Positions 1-7,204 of a stretch of 51,134 nucleotides of DNA are shown here, piece after piece. This DNA comes from Fibrobacter succinogenes (GTDB lineage Bacteria > Fibrobacterota > Fibrobacteria > Fibrobacterales > Fibrobacteraceae): positions 1-51,134 of the forward strand of contig CACVQR010000017.1 of assembly GCA_902756345.1 (NCBI GenBank), in the 5' to 3' direction. Position 1 is the first letter of the stretch. Every line of letters starts with the position of its first letter. Below the pieces are notes generated by a model. It saw only the letters and a list, made by a program, of their open reading frames with translations, did not search any database and was not told the DNA's origin. The translations under genes were made by a program, and so were the position numbers.

Positions 1-53
1 AGAGCAGCGGACTCATAACCCGCGGGTTCCGGGTTCAAGTCCCGGAGGTCCCA
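1..53 (+). tRNA. tRNA with CAT anticodon (Met or Ile2), 5' part missing
   Basis: The window opens inside a tRNA. The anticodon loop is CTCATAA (12-18) with anticodon CAT at 14-16. The T-arm is CCGGG/TTCAAGT/CCCGG (29-45). The 3' acceptor strand is at 46-52 and the discriminator A at 53. No CCA is encoded. The closing pair of the anticodon stem is A11-C19, a mismatch. CAT fits elongator Met or lysidine-modified Ile2; the D-arm and 5' acceptor needed to choose are outside the window. A terminator follows directly. Confidence 0.85.
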
Positions 54-54
54 C

Positions 55-91
55 GAAAGGCGGTTTCATCTAGAAACCGCCTTTCTTTTTT
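55..91 (+). terminator. Rho-independent terminator after the first tRNA
   Basis: A GC-rich inverted repeat (GAAAGGCGGTTTC and its complement, about 55-67 and 71-84) with a short loop is followed by a run of T. It begins two bases after the tRNA 3' end, so it ends the tRNA transcript. Confidence 0.85.
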
Positions 92-149
92 TAAGACCGC
101 AAGTGGCCGTTTGCCTTTTTCTACATTTTAACCAGTCAACATACTCTAC

Positions 150-165
150 CGGGATCGCCATCCCG
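150..165. promoter_or_regulatory. Perfect 6-bp hairpin upstream of the carboxynorspermidine synthase gene
   Basis: CGGGAT (150-155) and ATCCCG (160-165) flank the loop CGCC. It lies 38 bases before the chosen start codon and so is probably in the leader. It could be an operator half-site pair or an RNA hairpin. No T-run follows, so it is not an intrinsic terminator. Confidence 0.3.
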
Positions 166-202
166 ATGGATTAACTCTCAACAAATGAGGAACAAACAAA
201 AA

Positions 203-1477
203 ATGGCAAGAGCATTGATTATCGGTTGTGGCGCCGTTGCCACAGTTGCTATCAAGAAGTGCTGCACCTGCAGCGAAGTTTTTAGCGAAATCTGTATCGC
301 AAGCCGCCATCGCGAAAACTGCGAAAAGCTGGCCCAGGAACTCCGCCCGAACACAAAGACGGTCATTACGACTGCAGCCGTTGACGCCGACAAGGCCGAA
401 AATGTCTCTGCTCTGATCAAGGAATACAAGCCGGACCTGGTGATGAACATCGCGCTCCCGTACCAGGACCTCGCCATCATGGACGCCTGCCTCGAATGCG
501 GCGTGAACTACATGGACACGGCTAATTATGAACCCGAAAACATCGACGATCCCGAGTGGCGCAAAGTCTACAACAAGCGTTGCAAGGAACAGGGTTTCAG
601 CGCCTACTTCGACTACAGCTGGCAGTGGGCTTATAAAGAAAAGTTTGAAAAGGCAGGTCTCACGGCTCTGCTCGGTTCGGGCTTTGACCCGGGTGTTTCC
701 CAGGCATACTGCGCCTACGCCCTCAAGCACCAGTTCGACACCATCGAAGAAATCGACATTCTCGACTGCAACGGTGGCGACCACGGTTACAAGTTCGCCA
801 CGAACTTCAACCCCGAAATCAACCTCCGCGAAGTTTCTGCCCCGGGTAGCTACTGGGACACCGACGAAAACGGCAAGGGTCACTGGGTTGAAATTCCGGC
901 CATGAGCATCAAGCGCGAATACGTGTTTGACGAAGTGGGCAAGAAGGATATGTACCTCTTGCACCACGAAGAAATCGAATCCTTGGCCCAAAACATCCCG
1001 GGCGTCAAGCGCATCCGCTTCTTCATGACGTTCGGCCAGAGCTATCTGGACCACATGCGCTGCCTCGAAGACGTGGGCATGCTCAGCACGCAGCCCATCA
1101 AGTTCCAGGGCCAGGACATCGTTCCTATCCAGTTCCTGAAGGCTCTCCTTCCGGACCCGGCAAGCCTCGGCCCCCGCACAGTCGGTAAGACCAACATCGG
1201 TTGTATTTTCAAGGGCACCAAGGATGGCAAGCCGAAGACTTACTACCTCTACAACGTTTGCGACCACCAGGAATGCTACAAGGAACTCGGCAGCCAGGCA
1301 ATCGCTTACACCACAGGCGTTCCGGCCATGTGCGGCGCCATGATGGTGCTCACCGGCAAGTGGAATAAGCCGGGCGTACATACCGTGGAAGAATTTGACC
1401 CGGATCCGTTCATGGAAGCCCTCACCAAGTACGGCCTCCCGTGGAAGGAAAACTTTAACCCGGTGCTTGTTGATTAG
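203..1477 (+). CDS. Carboxynorspermidine/carboxyspermidine synthase (saccharopine dehydrogenase family)
   Basis: This 424-aa cytosolic protein belongs to the saccharopine dehydrogenase-like family. It starts with a Rossmann fold (LIIGCGAVATVAIKKC at the N-terminus) and carries GSGFDPGVSQAY in the middle, both typical of carboxy(nor)spermidine dehydrogenases. The enzyme condenses aspartate semialdehyde with a diamine, putrescine or diaminopropane, and reduces the product with NADPH. I start it at ATG 203 because GAGGA lies about 11 bases upstream. The in-frame ATG at 185 has no ribosome site and would itself overlap that GAGG. The next gene is speA, so the pair would take arginine to agmatine and add the aminopropyl donor step. 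The decarboxylase that finishes spermidine (NspC type) is not in the window. Whether the product is the spermidine or norspermidine form cannot be read from sequence. Confidence 0.88.
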   Translation: MARALIIGCGAVATVAIKKCCTCSEVFSEICIASRHRENCEKLAQELRPNTKTVITTAAVDADKAENVSALIKEYKPDLVMNIALPYQDLAIMDACLECGVNYMDTANYEPENIDDPEWRKVYNKRCKEQGFSAYFDYSWQWAYKEKFEKAGLTALLGSGFDPGVSQAYCAYALKHQFDTIEEIDILDCNGGDHGYKFATNFNPEINLREVSAPGSYWDTDENGKGHWVEIPAMSIKREYVFDEVGKKDMYLLHHEEIESLAQNIPGVKRIRFFMTFGQSYLDHMRCLEDVGMLSTQPIKFQGQDIVPIQFLKALLPDPASLGPRTVGKTNIGCIFKGTKDGKPKTYYLYNVCDHQECYKELGSQAIAYTTGVPAMCGAMMVLTGKWNKPGVHTVEEFDPDPFMEALTKYGLPWKENFNPVLVD

Positions 1478-1550
1478 TAGGAAGTAGGAAGTTAGAAGTA
1501 GACAGGAATAACGCAGGTGAAACTGTCTACTGCCTACCGTCTACTGTCTA
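1478..1550. repeat. Inverted heptanucleotide arrays (4 + 4 units)
   Basis: Immediately after the TAG stop (1475-1477) come four heptamers TAGGAAG, TAGGAAG, TTAGAAG, TAGACAG (1478-1505). After a 17-base spacer come four in the opposite orientation, CTGTCTA, CTGCCTA, CCGTCTA, CTGTCTA (1523-1550). The inner arms form a perfect 9-bp stem (1497-1505 with 1523-1531). Consensus on one strand is TAGRMRG. A related array is at 7161-7188. Function unknown; a dispersed repeat is likely. Confidence 0.8.
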
Positions 1551-1552
1551 CT

Positions 1553-1565
1553 GATCCGAAGGATC
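1553..1565 (+). promoter_or_regulatory. GAA-triloop hairpin covering the speA ribosome binding site
   Basis: GATCC (1553-1557), loop GAA, GGATC (1561-1565) form a perfect mini-hairpin. The likely Shine-Dalgarno sequence AAGGA (1559-1563) lies in its loop and 3' arm, seven bases before ATG 1570. Folding of the mRNA would hide the ribosome site. Whether this is used for control is an inference. Confidence 0.45.
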
Positions 1566-1569
1566 ATTC

Positions 1570-3468
1570 ATGAAAAAATGGCGCATTGACGATTCCCGCG
1601 ACTTGTACAACGTCAAGGGTTGGGGCGTGAACTTCTTCGACATCAACGAGAAGGGACACGCAACGGTTCACCCGCTCAAGGAAGGCGGCCCGGACATCGA
1701 CCTGTACGAACTCGTGCAGGAACTTTCGCTCCGCGACGTATCCACCCCGATGCTGCTTCGCTTCCCGGATATCCTGGACAGCCGCATCGAGAAGATTAAC
1801 GAGTGTTTCAACAAGTCCCGTCAGGAATATGGTTTCAACGGGAGCTACTACAGCATCTTCCCGATCAAGGTGAACCAGCAACGCGCCGTGCTCGAAGAAA
1901 TCGTCAGCCACGGCAAAAAGTACAACATCGGTCTCGAGGCCGGTTCCAAGCCGGAACTGCATGCGGTGCTCGCGAACATGGACAATCCAGATTCGCTGAT
2001 TATCTGCAACGGCTACAAGGACGAAGACTTTATCGAACTTGCGCTTCTCGCGCAGAAGATGGGCAAGAAGATTTTCGTCGTCGTCGAAAAGATGAACGAG
2101 CTTCACCTAGTGGTGGAATTGTCGCGCCGTATCGGAGTGCGTCCGAACATCGGCATCCGCATCAAGTTGGCAAGTTCCGGTAGCGGCAAGTGGGAAGAAT
2201 CCGGCGGATACCACAGCAAGTTCGGCCTCAACAGTTCCGAACTGCTGGAAGCGCTTGACTACATCAAGCAGGAGAAGATGGAAGACTGCATGAAGCTCAT
2301 TCACTTCCACTTGGGTAGCCAGATTACCAACATCCGCCACATCAAGAGCGGCCTTCGCGAAGTTTCGCAGTTCTACGTGCAAATTAAAAAGATGGGCATG
2401 GGCCTTGAATTTGTGGACGTAGGCGGCGGTCTCGGCGTGGATTACGACGGCACCCGCAGTTCCAACGCAAGCTCGGTGAACTACTCCATTCAGGAATACG
2501 CAAATGACGTGGTGTACGCCATGTTCGAAGCCTGCGAAAACGGCGGTGTCGCACACCCGAACATCATCGCAGAATCGGGCCGTGCACTCGCTGCACACCA
2601 TTCCATTCTGGTATTCAATGTGCTTGAAACTGCGGGCCAGGCGTTCTTCGACGAGAACATTCACGAAATTAACGACGACGCTCCCGATGCACTGAAGGAC
2701 CTTTACGGCATCTACAAGGGTCTCACGCCCAAGAACCTGCTGGAAAGCTGGCACGACGCCATTCAGCTGAACGACGACGTGCTCAACGGTTTCAAAGTCG
2801 GCGATTACGACTTGCCCACCCGCGCCATGTGCGAACGCCTGTTCTGGAGCATCGTGCGCAAGGTGGACCTACTCGCCAAGGACTTGCGTCATCCGCCTTA
2901 CGAACTCAGCGAACTCCCACGCCTGTTAGCCCAGAAGTATTTCTGCAACTTCAGCTTGTTCCAGAGCCTGCCGGACAGCTGGGGCGTGGACCAGGTTTTC
3001 CCGCTCATGCCGATCCAGCGTCTGAACGAAGAACCGACTGTAGAAACAACAATCCAGGACGTCACTTGCGACTCCGACGGTAAAATCGACATGTTCGTCC
3101 GCGGTGGCGACGTAAGCCGCACACTCCCGTTGCATGAACTCAAGAATGGCGAACCGTACTACATCGCGGTCTACCTCGTGGGCGCCTACCAGGAAATCCT
3201 CGGCGACCTGCACAATCTCTTTGGCGACACCAACGCAGTCCATATCGTTTGCAACGACAAGGGCGGCTACGAAATCGACAAGGTGATTGACGGCGAATCC
3301 GTGGAAGACGTGCTTGACTACGTGAACTTCAGCGACAAGGCGCTCGTGCGCACCATGGAAAACTGGGTGTCTCGCTCCGTGAAGGAAGGCAAGATTACCC
3401 TGCAAGAAGGCAAGGAATTCTTGAACATCTACCGTGGCGGCCTGTACGGGTACACATACCTGGAATAA
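1570..3468 (+). CDS. speA: Biosynthetic arginine decarboxylase
   Basis: This 632-aa protein is full length for SpeA (about 630-660 aa). It is a fold-III PLP enzyme that converts arginine to agmatine, the first step to putrescine. The PLP lysine is Lys100 in SIFPIKVNQQ. The glycine-rich phosphate-binding segment is DVGGGLGVDYDGT, HFHLGSQI is the conserved strand before it, and ESGRALAAHHS follows. The C-terminus GGLYGYTYLE also matches the family. ATG 1570 is preceded by AAGGA at a seven-base distance. It lies 92 bases after the carboxynorspermidine synthase gene, separated only by the heptamer repeat, so the two genes are probably one polyamine transcription unit. Confidence 0.97.
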   Translation: MKKWRIDDSRDLYNVKGWGVNFFDINEKGHATVHPLKEGGPDIDLYELVQELSLRDVSTPMLLRFPDILDSRIEKINECFNKSRQEYGFNGSYYSIFPIKVNQQRAVLEEIVSHGKKYNIGLEAGSKPELHAVLANMDNPDSLIICNGYKDEDFIELALLAQKMGKKIFVVVEKMNELHLVVELSRRIGVRPNIGIRIKLASSGSGKWEESGGYHSKFGLNSSELLEALDYIKQEKMEDCMKLIHFHLGSQITNIRHIKSGLREVSQFYVQIKKMGMGLEFVDVGGGLGVDYDGTRSSNASSVNYSIQEYANDVVYAMFEACENGGVAHPNIIAESGRALAAHHSILVFNVLETAGQAFFDENIHEINDDAPDALKDLYGIYKGLTPKNLLESWHDAIQLNDDVLNGFKVGDYDLPTRAMCERLFWSIVRKVDLLAKDLRHPPYELSELPRLLAQKYFCNFSLFQSLPDSWGVDQVFPLMPIQRLNEEPTVETTIQDVTCDSDGKIDMFVRGGDVSRTLPLHELKNGEPYYIAVYLVGAYQEILGDLHNLFGDTNAVHIVCNDKGGYEIDKVIDGESVEDVLDYVNFSDKALVRTMENWVSRSVKEGKITLQEGKEFLNIYRGGLYGYTYLE

Positions 3469-3585
3469 TGAGGTGTGAGCAATGAGGTATGGGGTCGCAT
3501 TACTTCGTAATGCTTTGAGCTTATTATGGCACCAAAGGTGCAAATATTAGAACCCAAAGGACTGAAAGTCCGTGCTCATACCTCA
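3469..3585. repeat. Cloverleaf-like element: 13-bp outer stem enclosing three triloop hairpins
   Basis: Directly after the speA stop codon, 3469-3481 pairs with 3573-3585 (13 bp, one G-T wobble). Inside are three perfect hairpins: GCATTAC/GTAATGC (3497-3513, loop TTC), GCACC/GGTGC (3529-3541, loop AAA) and GGACT/AGTCC (3559-3571, loop GAA). A second copy of the outer 5' arm core, TGAGGTATG, sits at 3483-3491 and could replace the first. No ORF covers it. It could be a mobile palindromic repeat, an RNA processing element or a small structured RNA. Confidence 0.7.
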
Positions 3586-3623
3586 AAGCGAACGAATGTG
3601 AACACCCCAAAAGCCTATTAATC

Positions 3624-4481
3624 ATGATTCACGAGATTCTGCCCCATAAGTTGAACAACGCGTTTCGAGTGCAAGACCCGAAACCGACGGATTTTTTGAT
3701 TCGTTACAATGGATCCAAGACGCTCCTCAAAAAAAATGACGAAGACTATGCCATTCCGCAAATCGGAGAAATTCTAGCCATTGAAGGCAAAACGCTCACC
3801 GATTTTGAAGGACATTACCTTTTCAGTATCGATGACACAGCCTTCTTTTTAGATGACAGCAAGGCTACGGTCGAAGCAGAAGCTCCTGTCGGCTACGAAT
3901 ACATGGGCAACCGCACCTTCCGCAGCATGAATCCCGTAGAACGCATGGGCGGTGCCACCGCAGCCCACATCGCCCACTGGGAATCCTTGAACAAGTTCTG
4001 CGGCCGCTGCGGAAACGTGACTATTCGCGGCGACCACGAACGTTCCGTCATTTGCCCCAAGTGCGGCAACGTGGTGTACCCGAGAATTTCACCCGTCGTA
4101 ATCGTGGCCGTGCGTAATGGCGATAAGCTCCTGATGGCGCACAACATCGACAATCCGAATCCGAGACTTTTCTTGATTTCGGGATTTGTGGAAATCGGAG
4201 AAAGCCTGGAACAGGCCGTTCACCGCGAAGTCATGGAAGAAGCGGGCCTCCGCGTGAAAAACATCCGCTATTTCGGGAGCCAGCCGTGGCCCTTCAGCGA
4301 CTCGCTCATCGCGGGCTTTACCGCAGAACTTGACGGCGACGACACCATCCACATGCAAAAGGAAGAACTTTCCGAAGCCATGTGGGTCAAGCGCGAAGAC
4401 ATTCCCGAATACGAGACCGACGTCAGCATCAGTTGCTGCCTCATCGAGAACTTCCGCCGCGGCTTTACGATTAATCCATAA
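3624..4481 (+). CDS. nudC: NAD+ diphosphatase / NAD-cap decapping Nudix hydrolase
   Basis: This 285-aa protein has the full NudC layout. There is a variable N-terminal half, then a zinc ribbon with Cys126, Cys129, Cys144 and Cys147. The Nudix box is GX5EX7REXXEEXG at residues 187-208. The NudC-specific SQPWPF motif (219-224) separates NADH pyrophosphatases from other Nudix enzymes. It hydrolyses NAD(H) to NMN(H) and AMP and, by family knowledge, removes NAD caps from RNA. It acts as a cytosolic dimer. The start at 3624 has no clear Shine-Dalgarno sequence. Its stop is two bases before a palindromic repeat shared with the convergent gene downstream. Confidence 0.95.
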   Translation: MIHEILPHKLNNAFRVQDPKPTDFLIRYNGSKTLLKKNDEDYAIPQIGEILAIEGKTLTDFEGHYLFSIDDTAFFLDDSKATVEAEAPVGYEYMGNRTFRSMNPVERMGGATAAHIAHWESLNKFCGRCGNVTIRGDHERSVICPKCGNVVYPRISPVVIVAVRNGDKLLMAHNIDNPNPRLFLISGFVEIGESLEQAVHREVMEEAGLRVKNIRYFGSQPWPFSDSLIAGFTAELDGDDTIHMQKEELSEAMWVKREDIPEYETDVSISCCLIENFRRGFTINP

Positions 4482-4482
4482 T

Positions 4483-4510
4483 GTCTTCCCGGACTTGATC
4501 CGGGATCTCC
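4483..4510. repeat. Dispersed CCCGG...CCGGG palindromic repeat, copy 1
   Basis: The sequence begins GTCTTCCCGG and ends ATCCGGGATCTCC, with an internal inverted repeat. Near-identical copies lie at 8783-8810 and 18833-18858, all in the same orientation and all outside coding sequence or just touching it. Here it sits between the convergent 3' ends of nudC and the next gene and may act as a bidirectional terminator hairpin. Confidence 0.7.
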
Positions 4511-4530
4511 TTTTCTACTAAAAAAAGCAA

Positions 4531-5070
4531 TCATTTCTTACTTGTATCAGCAGGCGCCGCTTCAGGCTTCGGAGCGAGCATCACGTAAAGCGTGTCGTGC
4601 ACCACAACTGTGTCGCGGACATAAACCGTATCCGGTTTGCAGGCAACAGCAGCGGCCACAGATTCTACACTTGAAGAGGATTTTACCGCAGACGAAGACG
4701 AAACCGCAGCCTTCACAGAAGAACTTGACTTTGCAACAGCCGAAGACTTGCCTTTGTTCTTCTCTTCTGCCTCGATCTTTTTCATCAAGGCCTCACGTTC
4801 TTCACGCAACTGGACAAGTTCCTTCTTGTAGCGGTCCTTCGTCATCGGACGGCGTTCGCGGGCATATTTGCCCTCGACACGGTTGATTTTACGGTCCAAC
4901 TCGCGAACTTGATCATAAAGCGGGCCGTCCCCTTCAACTTCAGAAGTCGGGGAAAAGAACTCCACAAACTTTTTCCACACGGATTTTTCTTCGGCATAAC
5001 CAACCGAAACCAAAAGCGTTAAGCATACGACAAGCCCAATACGGCCCGACATCAAAGATTTCGTAAACAT
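4531..5070 (-). CDS. Exported coiled-coil protein with serine-rich linker
   Basis: I do not recognise a family for this 179-aa protein. It has an N-terminal hydrophobic segment ending in VGYAEEK, which fits a signal peptide cut after Ala. Next is a charged helical region (about residues 50-105, heptad-like with many Arg, Lys and Glu) that should form a coiled coil. A Ser/Ala/Val-rich linker (about 108-145) resembles those of other exported proteins in this window, and a short C-terminus repeats VYVRDTVVVHDTLYV. It probably sits in the periplasm or on the outer membrane. It is monocistronic and convergent with nudC. Confidence 0.7.
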   Translation of the reverse strand: MFTKSLMSGRIGLVVCLTLLVSVGYAEEKSVWKKFVEFFSPTSEVEGDGPLYDQVRELDRKINRVEGKYARERRPMTKDRYKKELVQLREEREALMKKIEAEEKNKGKSSAVAKSSSSVKAAVSSSSAVKSSSSVESVAAAVACKPDTVYVRDTVVVHDTLYVMLAPKPEAAPADTSKK

Positions 5071-5161
5071 GCCTCAATGATAGAAAAATCAGACAAAACG
5101 ACACCCGCAAACCGCCCCACCCCTTTACAAACAGCCCATTTTTTCTAAATTAACAGCACTC

Positions 5162-5234
5162 GCGGGAGTAGCTCAGTTGGTAGAGCGCGACCTTCCCAAG
5201 GTCGATGTCGAGGGTTCGAAACCCTTTTCCCGCT
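5162..5234 (+). tRNA. tRNA-Gly (CCC)
   Basis: The cloverleaf is complete. The acceptor strands are GCGGGAG (5162-5168) and TTCCCGC (5227-5233). The D-arm has AGCTCAGTTGGTAGAGC. The anticodon stem CGACC/GGTCG encloses loop TTCCCAA, anticodon CCC, and the T-arm loop is TTCGAAA. The discriminator base is T5234 and CCA is not encoded. A strong terminator follows. Confidence 0.95.
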
Positions 5235-5236
5235 CT

Positions 5237-5274
5237 AAAGCAAAAAACCACCCTATCGGGTGGTTTTTTGCTTT
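5237..5274 (+). terminator. Rho-independent terminator after tRNA-Gly
   Basis: This is a 17-bp perfect inverted repeat (5237-5253 with 5258-5274) with loop TATC. The upper stem ACCACCC/GGGTGGT is GC-rich and is followed by six T on the 3' arm. It is symmetric, so it could also stop leftward transcription. Confidence 0.92.
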
Positions 5275-5280
5275 ATTCGC

Positions 5281-5521
5281 GGAAGGGTTTCTAAGAACCT
5301 TCGAAGAGGATTCGACTAAATTCTTTTGCGGGCGCAAGCCCATGAAAAGAATTTAGGACTTACTGCGCAAGCAGTAAGCCCGAAGGGCGGCAAGCCAGCC
5401 GCGTAAGCGGAGACTGGCGAAGCTGTCAAACCCTTTCCCAACTCATTAACAAGTGTATCGAGCATTGAGCCCGTAGGGTTAACTCACAACCTTGCGTAAG
5501 CAAGGAATATTGTGAGTTAAC
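5281..5521. repeat. Dense cluster of nested perfect hairpins
   Basis: This 240-bp non-coding stretch is almost wholly made of inverted repeats. 5316-5327 pairs with 5345-5356 (12 bp) around an inner GGGC/GCCC hairpin. 5359-5366 pairs with 5371-5378 (8 bp). 5378-5381 pairs with 5385-5388 (loop GAA). 5394-5398 pairs with 5414-5418 around CCGC/GCGG. 5478-5489 pairs with 5510-5521 (12 bp) around CCTTGC/GCAAGG. Arms 5283-5290 and 5428-5435 could close the first set. Loops are GCAA or GTAA four times. No ORF or T-run explains it. Confidence 0.75.
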
Positions 5522-5547
5522 AAACCCTTTACAGAAAAAAGTGTAGC

Positions 5548-6507
5548 TTACAAGTAATAATCTGGCCTAATTCCTAAGGCCTTTTCATCCGTCTCAAGTT
5601 CATCTGCCGGCACATTCCGGCCCACCACCAGGGCGCAGTCAAACCCAGCCACACGGGCCCCAAGCACATCCGTGCCCAAAGTATCGCCTACCATCAGCAC
5701 GCGAGAAACTTCAGGCAGACTCCGCTTGACCTTTTCCCAAATCGCAGGGAAAGGCTTGCCTAAATAATAAGTCTCGCAACCCGCCGGATTCACCTCGCAA
5801 ACAGAATCGCGACGCAGGCGCTCACTCAAAGCGCCCGATACCGGCTCGCGAACCGTCATGCCATCGTCCCCCGGAATCTTCGGCGCCCAAGCGTCCGAAT
5901 TCAACACCAAAAGCATCGAGCCCGGGCGCCTTAAAATCTTTACCGCCTGCTCGTACGTTTCAGGCGTATCCTTCGCCGACGAAATCGCCACAATCGGCTC
6001 GACAGGTTCGACCGCCGGAGCCACCGCTTTAATTCCGCAGTCTTCAAGCACGTGCTTGCCCGTTTCGCGGCCGATGTAATACACCTCTCGAACGCCATGA
6101 CGCACACCGCGACAAGATTCTACAGTACGGCCACGCAATTCCGCCACCAAATCCTTCAGCAAGCTTCCCGAAGAAATCGTCTCGGCCTCGCTAAAAGCGA
6201 AGCCTCGCTTGCCCGCATCGGCCGCAAGCACCGAATCCACATCGGAGGCCGCATTCGTAATCAGACGCATTTCCTTGCCCGCGGCGCGCAGCATTGTATA
6301 CCAATCCAGCGCCCCGTCGTAAACAAAGCTCCCGCGGTTATAAAGCGTGCCGTAACCGTCAAAGCAGAACGCATCGTAACGGTCCAGCAAATCTTCCATG
6401 TGCGTGTAACGCGGCGCAGGCGACTCGCTCCCTGCGGGAACGCTCGCCCCCTGCGATTCAATAATCTGCTTATACCGCAGATAAATTTCAGTCTCTAAAA
6501 CTTCCAT
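5548..6507 (-). CDS. HAD-superfamily hydrolase (NagD-like, class IIA)
   Basis: This 319-aa cytosolic protein has the HAD nucleophile motif FDGYGTLY with Asp50. Motif II is in LITNAASDVDS and the C-terminal motif IV is MVGDTLGTDVLGARVAGFDCALV. The layout, with the cap between motifs II and III, fits the NagD/4-nitrophenylphosphatase class that acts on small phosphate esters. One oddity is that the second residue of the usual DxD is Tyr (DGY), as in 2-haloacid dehalogenases. That Asp is the general acid in phosphatases, so the reaction is uncertain. It is last in a leftward operon, five bases after the upstream orphan gene. Confidence 0.82.
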   Translation of the reverse strand: MEVLETEIYLRYKQIIESQGASVPAGSESPAPRYTHMEDLLDRYDAFCFDGYGTLYNRGSFVYDGALDWYTMLRAAGKEMRLITNAASDVDSVLAADAGKRGFAFSEAETISSGSLLKDLVAELRGRTVESCRGVRHGVREVYYIGRETGKHVLEDCGIKAVAPAVEPVEPIVAISSAKDTPETYEQAVKILRRPGSMLLVLNSDAWAPKIPGDDGMTVREPVSGALSERLRRDSVCEVNPAGCETYYLGKPFPAIWEKVKRSLPEVSRVLMVGDTLGTDVLGARVAGFDCALVVGRNVPADELETDEKALGIRPDYYL

Positions 6508-6512
6508 TAGGG

Positions 6513-7157
6513 TTAGCAGCGGCTATTCAAAATCCCGTAGTCGCGGCCTTCCACCGGAATCACCAACTGCAACTTAGAAAGCACATCGATATGCTTGTCG
6601 AATTCGGCCTTAAAATCTTCGCCGAGTTCCTCTTCGTCATCGTGATTCAAGTTGTAGGCAATGTAGCTGCCGTCCGGGAAAATCGAGATGCAACAATCCC
6701 ACGTGATGTCGCCTTCCTGTTCTTCCTCGTCATCATCGCGATCCTTGCTTTCAAGCATCAGCATCGGACGCGGGGCAGGAATCGCTTCGGCATGGCCGTT
6801 TTCAAAAATGAAGTAGTTGCGGCTCACGAGCTCATGTTCAAGCGCCATCGTCGAAGGCGTGCGTTCAAACTCGTTGCGCAGCCTGCGAATGTTGCCCAAG
6901 TCGTCTTCGTACGGGTCCTGGAAATCCTGCGGCAGCACCACCTGGTAGTAGTCAAATTCCTTACCGCTCTTGGCGTAAGTTTCCTGCCATTCCTGCGGCG
7001 GTTCCGGACGGAGCGTCAAGAAATCCTCGAATGCATCCAGAATTTCCGAAAGGCGAGAATCCCACGGTTCGTTTTTCTGGTTCTGCACCAAGTCCATGAA
7101 ATTCTTCAGACGTTCTTCACCCGAAATTTCCTTCAATTCTTCATTTTCTTCAATCAT
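6513..7157 (-). CDS. Acidic protein of unknown function
   Basis: I do not recognise this 214-aa protein. It has no signal peptide or membrane segment and is strongly acidic, with runs such as DRDDDEEEQEGD and HDDEEELGED. It therefore looks like a soluble cytosolic protein. It lies between an aspartoacylase-like gene and a HAD hydrolase gene in one leftward operon with short gaps. Its Shine-Dalgarno sequence AGGAAG (about six bases before the ATG) is supplied by the first unit of the heptamer repeat at 7161-7188, an unusual case of a repeat giving the ribosome site. Confidence 0.75.
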   Translation of the reverse strand: MIEENEELKEISGEERLKNFMDLVQNQKNEPWDSRLSEILDAFEDFLTLRPEPPQEWQETYAKSGKEFDYYQVVLPQDFQDPYEDDLGNIRRLRNEFERTPSTMALEHELVSRNYFIFENGHAEAIPAPRPMLMLESKDRDDDEEEQEGDITWDCCISIFPDGSYIAYNLNHDDEEELGEDFKAEFDKHIDVLSKLQLVIPVEGRDYGILNSRC

Positions 7158-7160
7158 ATA

Positions 7161-7202
7161 CTTCCTACTGTCTACTTCCTACCGTCTACCGCGCCTTTGG
7201 CG
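7161..7202. repeat. Heptanucleotide array and AAA-triloop hairpin
   Basis: Four units CTTCCTA, CTGTCTA, CTTCCTA, CCGTCTA (7161-7188) repeat with an exact 7-base period and match the array at 1478-1550. Next to them is a perfect mini-hairpin GCGCC/GGCGC with loop TTT on this strand (AAA on the other). The block fills the gap between two leftward genes; its leftmost unit provides the ribosome site of the 6513-7157 gene. Confidence 0.75.
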
Positions 7203-7204
7203 CA

